Of a DNA stretch of 64,000 nucleotides, positions 12,417 to 28,052 are shown one piece after another. A model generated the notes under the pieces. That model saw only the letters and a program-made list of their open reading frames with translations, ran no database searches and was not told where the DNA came from. Origin of the DNA: Steinernema hermaphroditum. Its lineage: Eukaryota > Nematoda > Chromadorea > Rhabditida > Steinernematidae. The stretch covers positions 7,218,012 through 7,282,011 of the forward strand of contig CM059623.1 in NCBI GenBank assembly GCA_030435675.1, written 5' to 3'. A program made the translations under genes and the position numbers. How positions within the stretch are numbered: position 1 is the stretch's first letter; every line of letters begins with the position of its first letter.

Positions 12417-13476
12417 TTAAGTTTTACTTCTTCTTCTACGACGAAGGCTTAGAAACTTCGAAAACATAGCTTCTTTTTCTCGCCTGGCGTCTTCGGAGTC
12501 GTATTCAGTGCCGGAGGATTCTGTAGTGGTCCCCTTTCGTCGGCTACTTTTACCGCCTGTGGCATAATCTTCCAGCGCTTCGCACACGTCATCTGACCAA
12601 CATCGCAGCTGATCATCGATTTCTGAAGAATTCGAATTGGGATTCCTGTGGATTCCTACTCACCGGTACTCCGTTTTTCGTCGGCAAAAACCACCGCACA
12701 GAGTGGTTTGGCCCCCAAACTTCGTAGCCTCCGCGACAGAATCTTCGCTGCCTGTAAAAGGCACATTGCCAGGCCTTCAACACTCCGCACTTACTTTGTT
12801 GTAGTGAGCCGGGCCGAAACGCGAGTCTCCCACACCGAAGATGCAAAACCTGATATGCCGGAAGTTGGCCTTTCGTTTTGTCTTCGCGTCGACGTCATCC
12901 ATCCACTCCATGAACCATTCTACTCCTTCAGGAGGCTTTCCATTCTCTCGTGTGCTTATCAGGAACAACCCGACGCCCTACAAAGATGCGAATGTATAGG
13001 AGATTCGCCTGCTTCTCTGCACCTTATACTGTTTAAAGTCATCCGGATCAATGCTAGCCATATTCACAAGCGGCGGGGAGTAGTCCTCCATCTCATCTGC
13101 CAGCACTTCGGCCAGTCTCTCGGTCTTCCCGGTTTCAGATCCGTAAAAGATCGTGACAACTCTCCGCTCGGCTTCTTCCTCCAGTCGTTCTTGTTCCCTT
13201 TTCTGAAAAGTCCGAATCTCCGAACGTGAGGACGACTTCACGTGCCTTTGCATATCTCTGGTACATGCCATGAGCCTTATGGTAAAGTACGTAGACGAGT
13301 GCAGGCATCACGACCCCGATGAAAGCTGTCAGGTACAGAAGAGCGTCGCTTTTCTCTCCGTATCTAACCAGATGTTCTAACCACGTTCCGTCTGCAGCAG
13401 AGGAGCCAGAAGCTTTGTTCGCCTCATGGCGAAAACTTTCGCGCGGTCCTCCGGAGAACGGCACACCCGAAAACAT
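12417..13476 (-). CDS. TYW1-like flavodoxin-domain protein, membrane-anchored, no radical-SAM domain
   Basis: Five exons on the minus strand encode roughly 290 residues. The N-terminus has a likely transmembrane helix (LLYLTAFIGVVMPALVYVLY), then a charged linker. A flavodoxin fold follows: the FMN phosphate loop FYGSETGKTE, the ISTRENGKPPEGVEWF segment and FGVGDSRFGPAHYNKAAK. These three blocks match TYW1, the wybutosine-pathway tRNA-Phe enzyme, better than cytochrome P450 reductase. TYW1 normally continues into a radical-SAM domain with CxxxCxxC. Here the reading ends after an acidic, then basic tail (SLRRRRRSKT), and no such motif lies between it and chc-1. It may supply electrons to a separately encoded partner or have another role. 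The first intron is unusually short, about 34 bp (GT-AG). Confidence 0.72.
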
Positions 13477-13648
13477 CTACCTGCAAAGTGCAGTACACTT
13501 TCTGGTTTTCGTGATTTCAGATACTATAGTCATGAGTGTGAACATATAGGAAAAGACGGACTGGAGGAGTCCAATAAAGTTAAATATTTTACACAACTAA
13601 ACAAGAACTACAAGCCTACACTGTACATAACATAGGATAACAGTCGGT

Positions 13649-15858
13649 TCAACGTTGACGAAGCACCGAAAACACATAGGGCTTCGCGCAGAGGAACAAA
13701 TCGAGGTCAGGAGATAGGGACCGTCCGAAACCTTCAAGGACCATCACCGACAAGACAACGCTCGTGAAGGATGGTTCGAGGGACACGCGATGCCTGCTCA
13801 CAATGCTGAAGAGATCGGACAGCAGCTGGGAGACATGGAGTTGCCGAAGTGAAGTACCGGAGCGAGCTTTGGCGACGATATCGCCAACTTCCCTGCAGAA
13901 CTCTTCGGGGTTCTCGCACTGCTCGTTGGGTGACTGTGTCAGCATCAATCTCCCCGCTTCATAACCCTTAAACGCAAACATAGAGCTGTCAACAAGGAGT
14001 TGCTTACGTTATTGGTCAGAATAGCGGCGAAAACAGCGCGAAGATTCTTAAGGTTTTCCGGGGTCTCCTCGATCACTAGACCAGTATCTAAACATGGTCT
14101 TGTTGGCGTAACACGAGAGGAATAGTTCTTCTACCTAAAACAATCAGTGTGGGGTCATCAGCAAAACCGGTATTATCCGTGAATCGTAATTTCGGAGATG
14201 TGTGGTATCCAAGGAGGTCGCGTAGCCGGCTCCACTAAAACAGCGCAAATGTCATCAGTGAAAATCTTCTGATCGTTACCCCTCGGGAAAAAACATCATC
14301 ACCTGCTGGACTTCTGTGAAGGCTTGATCCGTTTTGCTCGCCAGAGTCATTGAAACGGATAAGAATGTTTCCTGCCGTGTGGGTGGAGTGAGATGCATTA
14401 CGAATTTGGACTAACCTGGATGAAGATCACCGTGAACGAAGTTATCTACAAATATCATCTAGAAAGTCTCAGGTAAACAAAGAAAACCAGAACTTGTTAC
14501 CTTCAGCAAAGCTCTAGCACCCATGACAGCGACGCGCCTTCGTACAGTATCCACCTGATGTGCGGCAATCTGAAATCTTCTCTGTGATTGAACTTCGGAT
14601 GGTGGAAATTACGTCGTGATCTCCAGTTACTAATCTGTTTACGTAGATCCCTTCTTCGAAAGTTTCCACAAGAACGTTTTCCGATGCGTGTAAAACGATA
14701 GGAAAGAATATAGGGCCCTTGTCTCTGTCAAACGCTTCAGCGAATCTCTGGAATTACAGGAACAGTCCAGCCAATCTCACTTACAGCGCCACCTTTAAGG
14801 CTTTCGCTTCGTTCGACAAATTCGTTTGTCTCTTAAGTACCACTTCAAACTGCTCCAAACACTGGACGGGACTGGCATAAGCTAGAGAGGGAACAATCAG
14901 CTGCAGAGTTCGCGCGACTCGCTTGAAGATCGCCAGGTCCATATCTATGCAGTTAAGAACTCCTTTATCTGCCACCTAAACATACACTATATCTGGTTTA
15001 GTCGTGTGAATACAACAACCTTTATAGCAACATCTATCTCATCGCGATCCTCCAGGCCCTCCACACGAATGCCCGTCGTTCGAATAAAAGCGTCCATGGA
15101 GACCCTTGCTTTGTAAACCTACAGGGCACAATGAAGATAAATTTCAATAAAGATTGGCCAAAAACTCACTTGCGCTATGCATCCCGATCCAATCGACTTC
15201 GGTTCGATGCTGATGACGAACTCTCGCCACCGTTCGCCGAACAAGTCAGATAGGGCCAACTCGCAGCCTCGAGACGACACCTCACGCTTCGTTTTCGTGT
15301 GGAAGACGGCCAACTGCAAACGTTCACTTTTGGAATTACTTTAAATGGGTACCTTATCGCAGAATTGCTTCGAGAAGATGTCCCTACGAGTACTTGCCCA
15401 CTGGCACAGCTTCAGCAAGGAGGGGCCTCCTTTGCGAATCGTGTGAATGAGCCACCGCCACCAGAGTTCATGCAAAGAATCATGAAGACACGATGGTGGA
15501 TAAGTTAGTAGTAACGGAACGATGCGAATAGACAAACCCAAAAACCTACGCAAACGATTCGGAATTACTACCATATATCGTACCTAATCAATAAACGAGT
15601 GTTCCACAGGAGGGAGCGGACAAATTCTGCGAGAACGCCACGTTTCCGCACCCTAATCGAACGGAGCTCAGCTTCTACTTCGCTTTTGCCTACGAGCCAC
15701 GGATTTCTCTTTTCTTTGGTGAAGGAATACTCGCACCGCAGGTTGCGTTGCGAACTTCCGCTGTAAACGGCCACGAATCCGACGGTAGTACCGGTAACCA
15801 CAATGAGCCTTCCGTAGCGATGAGATCGCACAGCAATCCTCCGAAACGCGGAAAGCAT
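13649..15858 (-). CDS. ADCK2: ADCK2-type UbiB/ABC1 atypical kinase, mitochondrial
   Basis: A multi-exon minus-strand gene. The N-terminus (MLSAFRRIAVRSHRYGR) looks like a mitochondrial presequence followed by a hydrophobic segment. UbiB-family landmarks follow: KLCQWASTRRD near 15.4 kb, SIGSGCIAQV near 15.17 kb, the catalytic-loop FVHGDLHPG near 14.44 kb and the C-terminal SVMVLEGFGRSL near 13.73 kb. The last two and the overall order match ADCK2. UbiB proteins support mitochondrial coenzyme Q and lipid metabolism; the exact substrate of ADCK2 is not settled. The family KxGQ motif reads KLCQ here, with TGC replacing the expected glycine codon. Internal exon borders were placed by homology and several are approximate. 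Confidence 0.88.
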
Positions 15859-16971
15859 TCAGAAGGTAAAAACTCTGAAATCAGTCAAAATATCAAAATT
15901 AGAGGAGAAATCAAGCGATATTAGGTGGACTGGATGAACTGACAGGATAATCTCTCGCACATAAACAAGTTAGCAATATATTACAAGCGCTAGTACATAC
16001 ATGTTCTAGTAAAAAGACAAACAACTCATCACATTCGGACCCTGCTCAACATGCCTACAGCTAAACGATCATTCAGCATCTGCTTTCGTCTGAAACGATA
16101 TGGTGAACTGAATTCCAACACATCTAAAACACTCACCAGTGATTTTCCATCTGTGATGACCCTCGTGGGATGCTTACGTCAGGTACTAAAAGAAGCGAGG
16201 TTTCAAGAGGAACTCAACAAGACAGTGGAATACCTAAGAACGGCGATATGTGCGTGCTCCTTGTGCACCACTGTGCTTTAGCGGGTGGCCATGTTTGCTC
16301 CCCACTGCCCTTTGCTCAGATCGATGAAACTCTGGCGGCGCTTAGATTGACTACATAACGGCTGCGCCATTCACGGACACACCACAAATCAGTACTTCTC
16401 CGCCACACGTCGTGGGTGGTCTTTCGCCGTCTCATTTTGTCAACTGTAGATATTTACTACTCCTCAAATTCACGACTCCTGCGACGAGTGACTTCATACT
16501 GTAGCTCCGAGGGCAGAGGCCTTGTCAGATTGGAAGCGATTTTGCGAGCTTTTCGCCCTTAGAGGGGTACCGGGTACCGATGGATACACAAAGTGAATAG
16601 CGCAAAACTGATCGTGTTTCGCGCGAAACCCCGATATTTGTCTGATGAGTCCGGGTGGATTTTGCCTTCGCGTGGCTTCGCCGTTTTCGTTGAATTTTAG
16701 GCCTCGAACGTAAAGCTGTTAATTCTTGCAGCGTCTTGTTTCCTCGAACCTTTCTTTTTGTTCTCCTTTCCGCGGCTAGTAGTGAGTATCTTGACGCTGA
16801 TATGTGGGCTATTTCGTGGGACATGTTTTGTAATGTGCAACCTTGTATTTTGCGCATGACGATGTTGGCGCCGCTACTCAAGAGACTCACTACTAACCGC
16901 AGAAAGGTGTGCTCCTCAGTGTTACTACTTGTTCCATTGTGTCTTGTAATGTGTTTTTATTTGCAGGTAAA
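15859..16971. other. Intergenic region and rps-16 5' leader
   Basis: About 1.1 kb between divergent genes. The last part includes a likely rps-16 5' UTR intron ending TTTGCAG four bases before the ATG, or a trans-splice acceptor. A 76-codon ORF at 16,051-16,281 has no recognisable features. No tRNA or snRNA was found by eye. Confidence 0.5.
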
Positions 16972-17409
16972 ATGTCGCTTGATTCCATTCAGCCCGTCCA
17001 GGTTTTCGGCCGCAAGAAGACTGCCACCGCTGTCGCCTACTGCAAGAAGGGACAGGGTCTCATCAAGGTTAATGGACGCCCGATCGAGCTTCTCCAGCCC
17101 GAAATCCTCCGCATGAAGCTCCAGGAGCCTCTCCTCATTGTTGGCAAGGACAAGTTCGCCAACATCGATATCCGCGTTCGTGTCAACGGTGGTGGTCACG
17201 TCGCGCAGATTTACGCCATCCGTCAGGCTATTGCCAAGGGACTGGTTGCCTTCTACCAGAAGAATGTCGACGAACAGAGCAAGAAGATCCTGAAGGAGCA
17301 ACTCGTCAGCTACGACCGTAATCTTCTCGTTTCCGACCCTCGCCGCTGCGAAGCCAAAAAGTTCGGAGGTCCCGGAGCCCGTGCCCGCTACCAGAAGTCT
17401 TACCGTTAA
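16972..17409 (+). CDS. rps-16: 40S ribosomal protein S16 (uS9)
   Basis: A single uninterrupted coding exon of 145 residues; the human protein has 146. The full family sequence is visible: [19 protein letters not shown] near the N-terminus, [20 protein letters not shown] in the centre and the invariant C-terminus [15 protein letters not shown]. uS9 sits in the head of the small subunit, and its C-terminal tail contacts P-site tRNA. Codon use is strongly biased to C-ending codons, as expected of a highly expressed gene. Upstream ATG choices are excluded because the ATG at 16,972 follows an acceptor-like TTTGCAG and gives the standard N-terminus. AATAAA at 17,444-17,449 is a good polyadenylation signal. 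Confidence 0.98.
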   Translation: MSLDSIQPVQVFGRKKTATAVAYCKKGQGLIKVNGRPIELLQPEILRMKLQEPLLIVGKDKFANIDIRVRVNGGGHVAQIYAIRQAIAKGLVAFYQKNVDEQSKKILKEQLVSYDRNLLVSDPRRCEAKKFGGPGARARYQKSYR

Positions 17410-17553
17410 ATCTTCTTGTTATGTTATTTGTTGTTCCTTTACAAATAAAGTTCACGTTGTTGTAATTAACTGTCTCATAAAGGATATGACCACCTACTTG
17501 TATTTCGCTAGGTGGGGGAGCGATTGTTCGCAAACTGCTGTTTAGCTCCCGCG

Positions 17554-19535
17554 ATGGGTGAAGGTGATTGCGAGGAGGGACGCCTTTCTTCCGAGGATGA
17601 GTTTAAGATTCTTGTAGCTACGGACATTCATGTGGGCTACGCCTGTAACAAAAAGCATCGTTGCAATGACTCTCTCAATACTTTTGAAGAGATCTTGATG
17701 AAGGCCGTCGAACATGACGTTGATTTCATCCTGTTGGGTGGGTGTATATAGAAATGTTGGAGGTTATTTTGTAGTTATTTAGCCGGTGATCTGTTCCATG
17801 AGAACAATCCCAGCCGTGACGTGTTTATGGGAGTCTCCCGGAAACTTCGTCAGCACTGCCTTTCTGACCGTCCGGTGGGGTTTGAGTTCGTTTCTGATCC
17901 GTCAAGGAACTTCTCGAGCAGCAACTTTGACCGCGTCAACTATGAGGATCCCAACATAAACGTTGGCATGCCGGTATTCTCCATCCACGGGAATCATGAT
18001 GACTTGTCGGGGAAGGGTTTATCTGTTCTCGACAGTTTGCACGAAGTTGGCCTGCTGAATCAGTTCGGAAAATTCGAGTCCATCGATAACTTTGCTGTGA
18101 ACCCGATCCTGCTGAAGAAGGGACACACGAATCTTGCCCTCTACGGCATCGGAAGTCAGCGAGATGATCGCCTTTGTAGAGCTTTTCAAGGTATGTGTAC
18201 ATGTGTCTCCTAGTGTTTATGATGCACGTTTTTTTTCCAGAAGAAAGAATAAAGTTTTTACGCCCGAGTGAAGAGAGCGAATCGTGGTTCAATATTCTCC
18301 TTCTGCACCAGAATCGACCGAAGAGGTCCAATTTGAGAACCACTGGGGCGTTTGTACCGGACAAGTTCATCCCATCATTCTTCGATTTCGTAATTTGGGG
18401 CCACGAGCATGAATGTTGCATTGGTGAGCGAATGCGCTGTCGTTCTAGAAATTCCTATTTAGAGCCGCAGTACGTCGAACCAGGCCATGGCGTTAGCGGG
18501 AATGGATTCTACATAATACAGCCGGGAAGTAGCATTGCGACGTCTCTGACAGCCGACGAAGCAATACCGAAACATGTGGCCGTTTTAAAGGTGCGCGGAA
18601 GAAAGTTCAAATCCATCCCGATCCCCCTTGAAACTGTTCGACAGCTCCTAGTGGACGAGATAAATCTGGAGCTGGAATACGACGACGTTAGAGTGCCGAA
18701 ACTGACTACGAGGAATGACCGTATGCCTGTAAGTTGTTCACATTGTGCACCTGGCACTGAGAGAGTCATTTGAGGACGAAAAGATAGTGCGGGACAAGAT
18801 AGAAAGCATGATTGAAGAAGCTGAGCAGAAACGCGGGTTCCGACAACCTTTGTTGCCTCTCATCCGCCTGAAAGTAATATACAGTGGCCCGTGGACTCAG
18901 TTTCCGGTAAATACACGATTTCGTGCTTCAGTTTGTAACAATGACATTCATTCAGCCCTTAAACGCCAAGCGCTTTGGAGCTGCCTTTGTGGATAGGGTG
19001 GCAAACTCCGACGATATGATTCAAATAAAGATCATTCGAAATCGCGACCAGGAAGAACGAGATGACCCTACAAACGTTCCACAAACCGAACAGAGTTGCA
19101 CTACTGTAGATCAGTTGGTAAGTTCAGGCGCTTACGGGCTGTGAGTGACTAGGAGCGTTCAGGTATCCGACTACTTTTCCACATGCCGCTCCGATGAGAA
19201 ACTTTTGATTCTATCGGAAACGGCGATGTCCAGATCGATGAATGAATATTCGAACGAAAACAAGAAGATCATCGAAGTTGACCGCGAGTTCAAGGCCTGT
19301 GTGGACAATCAAGTGCAGTTGTTCCAACGCGAACTCATCGAGACGGATGAAGTTGCCATCCCGGTAAGCACTCATGCTGGAGCTTCATAGTGTAACTTTT
19401 TAGGATGACTTCACATTGGACCTGACGGAAATTGAGAAGCGCTTGATGAAAAAGGTTACGCTAGCCGCAGTGAGTCGCGGACTTGCGCGCGCCGCTCAAC
19501 AACCTTCTGTGGACGACGACATGGACGTTTTGTGA
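17554..19535 (+). CDS. mre-11: Double-strand break repair nuclease MRE11
   Basis: Exons begin 17,554-17,737, 17,783-18,190 and 18,241 onward, and the gene ends at 19,535. All five phosphoesterase motifs are intact: TDIHVGY, AGDLFHENNPS, the catalytic GNHDD, LHQNR and WGHEHEC. The capping domain follows, with EPGHGVSG and QPGSSIATSL, then PLIRLKVIYSG and FVDRVAN. MRE11 is the manganese-dependent nuclease of the MRN complex, which senses and resects DNA breaks and acts in meiosis. The predicted protein ends soon after the MRE11 DNA-binding region (SVDDDMDVL), so the long glycine-arginine-rich tail of vertebrates is missing. The splice near 18,730 is uncertain; several acceptors are possible within ten bases. 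Confidence 0.93.
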
Positions 19536-19729
19536 TTGTATTTTGCGATCTCCTGTTTAATCACGTGTGATATAAAAGGGTGTTTTTGTTTAGCATTGAC
19601 CTTTCTCGCTAGTTTTAAGTTCTGAGCAGAGTCATAGGTCGGACATCAAATTCAAGATGGACGGATACGTTCCGCAGTGGTGACTCAGAGTACTTAAGAA
19701 AACACTAAAATGCGTTTCAAAACTTCATT

Positions 19730-21058
19730 ATGTCGCAACTTCTCGTTTCGTCAACAAGGAACATGTCAGAAGGCGAAAGCAGAAGCAGGTTTGGAAGCGC
19801 GCCTCGATGCCCCGAGGCGATTCGTCGTCGCAGTCAGCTGTACATGCGTCTCTTCTGTCACCGTTGGAGTCGGCTTTCCATGGAACTCAGCGACCTTCCA
19901 ACTGAGCTGCAGGAGCGAGTGAGTTTGTAGATATCGAGGGGTGTTATGGCTCCTAGATCCTACGGAGCGTTCCAGCAGCAGAGGTGCACTCCCGCTTACG
20001 ATCCGTTTGTTGGAACTGGAAGGCTATCATTGACCGCAGTGTTAACACCCTCCCCAAGTGCTGCCCGTCCCTTGGCGCCACTACAATCCTCTCTTTAGAA
20101 TCCACTCAAGATGTACCGTAATCGTTTTCGAGTTCCCACGAGACTCCTTCCTACAGTTTCAATTCGCCACGAGTCGTCGGAGGCGCCTTCTCATTGGTCG
20201 CACTCTCTTCTCGAAGCGTCTCAACTCCGAAATTACCTTCTGTGACGAGGAGGCCCTTCTCGCAGAACCTCTGCACCCCGCAGAGCTCTCCAGAGTCCTG
20301 CGACTCTTCGAAGTCTCTCAACTACACATCCATTTACGGAGTCTAGGAGATAAGTTCTCCACCGAAGGCGCTTTACCTTCGATTCTCCTCTTTCTCCACG
20401 AAAACGTCGGACGACTGGGACTACGGTAGATGGCACTGCGATGTACAGTGTTTCTACTGCTAGTTTCAGTGATTTGACACTGAGTGGTTGCGATGGGCAG
20501 CCGTGGACGCTCGGTCCTAGCTGCCACGAGGCCTTCCAGAATGTGGTGCACCTGGAAAGGGTCCTCTTCAGAAACGTTGCTGGCCTCGAGAGGCTCGCGA
20601 GCTGGAAGTCGTGGCAAACGCTCTCGAAACTGACAATAGAGGATTGTGACATTCAAGGGGTTGAGAGCCTCGAGCTCTTCCGCCTGGTTCATCGATTCCG
20701 GACAAGAGGCTTCGTCTTCGACGTCATAAGCCACTTCACGTCCTTCTTTGTACCACCCGAACATCTGTGCACCTTCATTTCCGTAGGGCTCCCCTTCCTC
20801 TGAAGCTTCCAAGCATACTTTCAGGAGTGGGCGACCTCGGAGCAGCCTTGGCTGTTCGGATCGATCTCTTTCAATGCGTCCTATGGAATCCAAGAAGTCC
20901 GGAAGTTCCTCAGACACCCTGTTAACCACAATATCATGCTTGTCACTGACCCACAGGGCTACAGTATCCGCCACTGTCGGAGTCCGACGACAATGGAAAT
21001 TAGACTGAGTGTCTCCGAGGCCTTCAATGTCAAGTGGCTTCTGACTGTGGCTCAGTAG
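19730..21058 (+). CDS. F-box domain protein, nematode type
   Basis: Five exons join in frame from 19,730 (alternative start 19,763) to the stop at 21,056-21,058. An F-box lies near residue 55: LSDLPTELQERILRSVPAAE and SVCWNWKAIIDR, with a 40 bp intron inside it. The remaining 280 or so residues are leucine-rich and poorly conserved; they include a line of short hydrophobic segments (LTIEDCDIQGVESLELF) as in the ligand-binding halves of the expanded nematode F-box families. F-box proteins bind SKP1 and present substrates to SCF ubiquitin ligases. The target cannot be inferred. The intron ending at 20,100 was chosen because the unspliced frame stops within 30 bp. Confidence 0.72.
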
Positions 21059-21148
21059 AGAATGTTTTCGATTTTATTAATTACATTGCAATAACAATCT
21101 ATCAACAGAATGAGAAACAGATCGTGGATGGGAGGGGCTAAGGTATCT

Positions 21149-24100
21149 TCATTTCAGACGCATATAGTAGGAGGCGCCGTTCTTGTTCTGCACCTCGCTG
21201 TGGACGACCTTCTGCGCCGCATCGTCGAACTTCGAGATGTGCCACTCGTACCACACGCCGCACTCGTCACTCTTCCGGCTCATGTGGAAGTCGATCTGAA
21301 GCAAGAGGAAGGGCTTAGGGGTGCGGGGGAGGGGTACCTTGTCGCCGTCGTTTAGGCGGTGCAGTCTGCGGAGGGGGATGAGTGCCGGGAACCAGCTAAT
21401 AAGGCCTTCCGTTTGTTCAGTAGGGGTGATACTGAGAGTAACGTCTTTGAAGAGAACGACCTCGAAGAATCCAGCAAATCCCATGATCTCACAATCTCGG
21501 TCCATTGTGTAGCTGACGGTCATTTCGCGGTCGTTAGAGGTGCGCTCGAAGTTGGGGTGCTCGAAGGCGAAGATCTCTTTGAGGGCGCCGAGGGGCGTAT
21601 AGGAGCGAAGACAAGCTACATAGATCTGGTCGAAGCACGCGCTCGCGTAGTCACTGAGAACGCGCAATGACATCCGTCCCGATTAGCATTGACTTACAAT
21701 CCTTCGACTCGGAATGAGCCGTCGCTCTGCAGCGTCGGTTCGCCGCGGCCGCGGAAGTTCTGTGTTTTGTGGTAGCCCATCGGCTCCATGGCGACGACGC
21801 TTTGATGGAGCCGTAGCGACTGGATAGGCACTGAAATGGACTGATTGGAGAAGACGGGAGGGAGGGCCACGCACCAGCGAAGTTGCGGTACCTCTGAGGG
21901 ATACAGATGGTATGCGGCTGGAGGATGGGCGTGAGGCCGTCGATGCACTCGGGGGCCAACTCGTTGTCGCCGAAGGAGCCAAGAAGTTCCGAGACGATTA
22001 TGTCGGGCTTCATCAGGTCGCCGCCCTCAATGAACTTCTCGAGGTCGCGCATGTCCCCTGAGATCAGCTGCACGTACTGACCCCACCTGCAACGTCCGAT
22101 TAATCGCTACTCCGGAAGCCGAGCACCTACTTCCTCATGTTGCAGAAGTAGAGCGTCTGACAGGCGTTCGGGTTTTTCTCCACGGCGACGATCTGGATCT
22201 TCGACGTGCCGTCCTGATCAGCGAACTTTGCTGCCGAATTGAGCGCAGTGTTAACCTAAAATAAAGAGCTTCGAAAAGCCGTAGGACGTATACCTACCAG
22301 AGGACCGCGCCCAGCGCCGAGAATATAGATGACAACGTCATCGAAACGGTCATAGAGATCTTCAATCGCGAGTTCTAAAGCTTCCTGGTACTTGACGTAC
22401 TTCACGGGGTCCTGTTCCAAGGTGTCGTAGATGCCGGAGCTGAGGTTCTCGTGCAGGGGTTGGAGGGGAGGCTGCAGCGTGTCCACATAGTCGCTGACGC
22501 CGACGTAGGCGGACGTCAGCTGCGCGTGCATCTCGAGGACGCGCATCTTCGACGCGATGACGACACGCAGGATCTTCGAGTACTGTGGCCGGCGCTCGTC
22601 GGTCACCGAAAACTTTGACGATACGATCACCTTCTGCTTCGACGAGAACCACAGCTCGCTAAGGAGCCGCGAGTGGGTGCTGAAACACGCGCGGAGGTGT
22701 TGACTGCGGAGCAGGCAACTCACATGGAAAGACATGCCTGGCTCGTTGTCGGTTCCGTCAAGAACACTTCGGTATCGTACCAGAAGGCGGCCACCTGAAA
22801 GCGCTGAGGTGAGGGCACGACTGGTCAGGGCTGTTCACCGGTTCACCCTTCCAGCGGAGCGAATGGGAGCAGTTCTCGAACTCGGGCGCGAGGTCTGGCG
22901 TCACTCGCAGGCCGCATTGTAAGCGATCAATGGAATAGTTGCCACAAGCCGTCCGGAAGTCCGCCCAGATGCCCCAAGTGTCCCTTCGGTCCTGTCCGCT
23001 GGGTAACCCGATGCCGTCGGTGGGCACGAAGATCCAGAAACTGAACGACGTATTTAGTGACGTCAGAATATGTATGACCCACGCAAGGTCAGAGTTCCTC
23101 GTCCAGAGCCACCTGGAAACGATCCTGGCGAGGCGTGGGGAGTCACGGTTCTTCAGCTCGATGGAGATGGAGCGGAGCCCGAGGTAGGCGGCGTAGCTAA
23201 TCTCCTGTTCGAGGAAGTCCTCGGACAACGCGGCCAGCCATTCCTCCTTCGCGTCACAGTCGATCCACGGCGACGCCTGACCTACGATGTACGTGGACCA
23301 AAGGTGGTTCTGTAGCTGCAGATCAGGGATGTTCAACATCGGCGGCGTCTCCCCCTTCGTCGGCTTCCACCTACTACGTTGGACACCCGCCACCGGGTAG
23401 CTGACGAAGTTGTAGGACATGCAGCCGAGGCGCTGGCAGTAGATAGCCATGCCCTGGTCATTATCGCCGTCACTTGACCCTGCCATCCAACCGACGTTGA
23501 TGCTTCGGTCCTGGCCGTATGCGTGTGAGACGCCGTGCTGGTGGCCGTTCGTGTGCGGCACCACGACCGGGATCCCCTGCAACGGGAGCTAAGGCTCGGA
23601 AGCAGCCTGGGGACATACGTGTGCCGTTTTGAGGACGTAGGGCGACTCGGGAGGCAAGGACTGTTTGGACCTCTGTGGAGGGTTGGCAACTGGTGCCACG
23701 GGCGCGTTCATGCTGGACTCGTAGAACTCTCTGAGCAAGCCGAAGAGAGGGTTTTTGTCGGCGTCGACGCCCTTTGCGAGCACTTCGTCGATGGTGCTCT
23801 CGTTCAGTTCCTGGCCGACAGCCTGGGCCAGCGCCATGAACGTGCTCTCGATGCCGCCTTCTTGCAGGGCGTTGTGTAGCGAATTGCTGCAACGGAGGTC
23901 ATGAACGGCATGAATCCAGGACACTAACCTCGTGAGATTCAGCTGTAGGTTCAGTTCCTGCATCTTGCGCTCGTATGTTTCGCGAAAATGCCTATGGATC
24001 TGCTCGTTGCTGACAACTAAAGAGCGTTGTTCGGTTTTAAGACTCGGCGAGATGCCTAGAACCTGAGTTTCCTTTGGGCAGCGCGAGCGATCCCGTGGAG

Positions 24101-24204
24101 AAGTCACCTTCGCTCGGGTGACTTGTTGAGGAGGTAGAGGTCCCCTGGGTGGCAGTTCTCCTCTTCGTTGGAGTCGCGGTCTTTCGCGTGGCACTGGAGC
24201 TCAT
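21149..24204 (-). CDS. prmt-5: Protein arginine methyltransferase 5
   Basis: A multi-exon minus-strand gene starting MSSSATRKTATPTKRR and ending YYMRLK. The N-terminal TIM-barrel region (for example EEWLAALSEDFLEQEISYAAY) precedes the Rossmann fold with the SAM-binding ILGAGRGPLV. The double-E catalytic loop reads VSELLGSFGDNELAPEC, as in PRMT5. The C-terminal beta-barrel carries GFAGFFEVVLFKDVTLSI and SWFPALIPL. PRMT5 makes symmetric dimethylarginine on histones, Sm proteins and RNA-binding proteins, usually with MEP50. A CGCAG acceptor precedes the ATG by seven bases. The Ser/Thr-rich N-terminal 50 residues are poorly conserved. The gene lies downstream of wars-2 on the same strand with a gap of about 410 bp, so an operon is possible but not shown. 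Confidence 0.94.
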
Positions 24205-24616
24205 GACTCCACTGCGAAGGAAACTAAAAGGAACGTCCTCGAAACTCGAAGCGGAGATCGCGCCGTCGATTCGTTCGCATACATCGCCACCGCCAGATCA
24301 AACAACTGTGTGCATACTGTAGGACGCATCAGGTTACGCGCGACAGGATCTTTGCGAGCTGTCCACAGTGGACCTTCTTGAATTTTGGGGAGTTTTTGCA
24401 GAGCTGGTCGACAACGTGTTTACGAGGCGGACAAATCTTTTAATGCACGTCATAACTGAGAAAGCGAAAGCGCCGACAGTGGTGCGAAATGTGGTGACGT
24501 CGCGTTTGGCATTTCGCACATCGGAGGCTACAGTAAACGAGCATAACAAGCACAGATCAGTGGATGGCACCATGTGTTTAACTGTCCACAACAACTACTT
24601 GGAAAGAGGCATCGGC
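24205..24616. other. Spacer between wars-2 and prmt-5
   Basis: About 410 bp separate two minus-strand genes. No convincing ORF was found. The stretch could hold the wars-2 3' UTR and either a promoter or an intercistronic region for prmt-5. Confidence 0.4.
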
Positions 24617-25913
<1,297 letters not shown>

Positions 25914-26147
25914 CTAAAACGCCTTTTCGAGTATTGCACCTGTCACTCGCTCAACGGTCTACTAACCTCCGTAGAAATAACCCATGTCCGTGATACGCCT
26001 CTTAAAAGGAACAAACAACCACTTTATTATACTAAAAGAATTTTATATACGCTCCTAACATCTATACGGAACAGAACACGGAACAGTTACAAAAAAGTCT
26101 CGGATGGCGCCCAACACTGCTCGCAATATACAATCATAAACGGTTGT

Positions 26148-28052
<1,905 letters not shown>

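Noticed and set aside
16600..16700. Hammerhead ribozyme core (CTGATGAG with GAAA nearby)
   Set aside because: The stem after CTGATGA is not followed by GAAA, and the upstream GAAA is too close to form the permuted type II fold.
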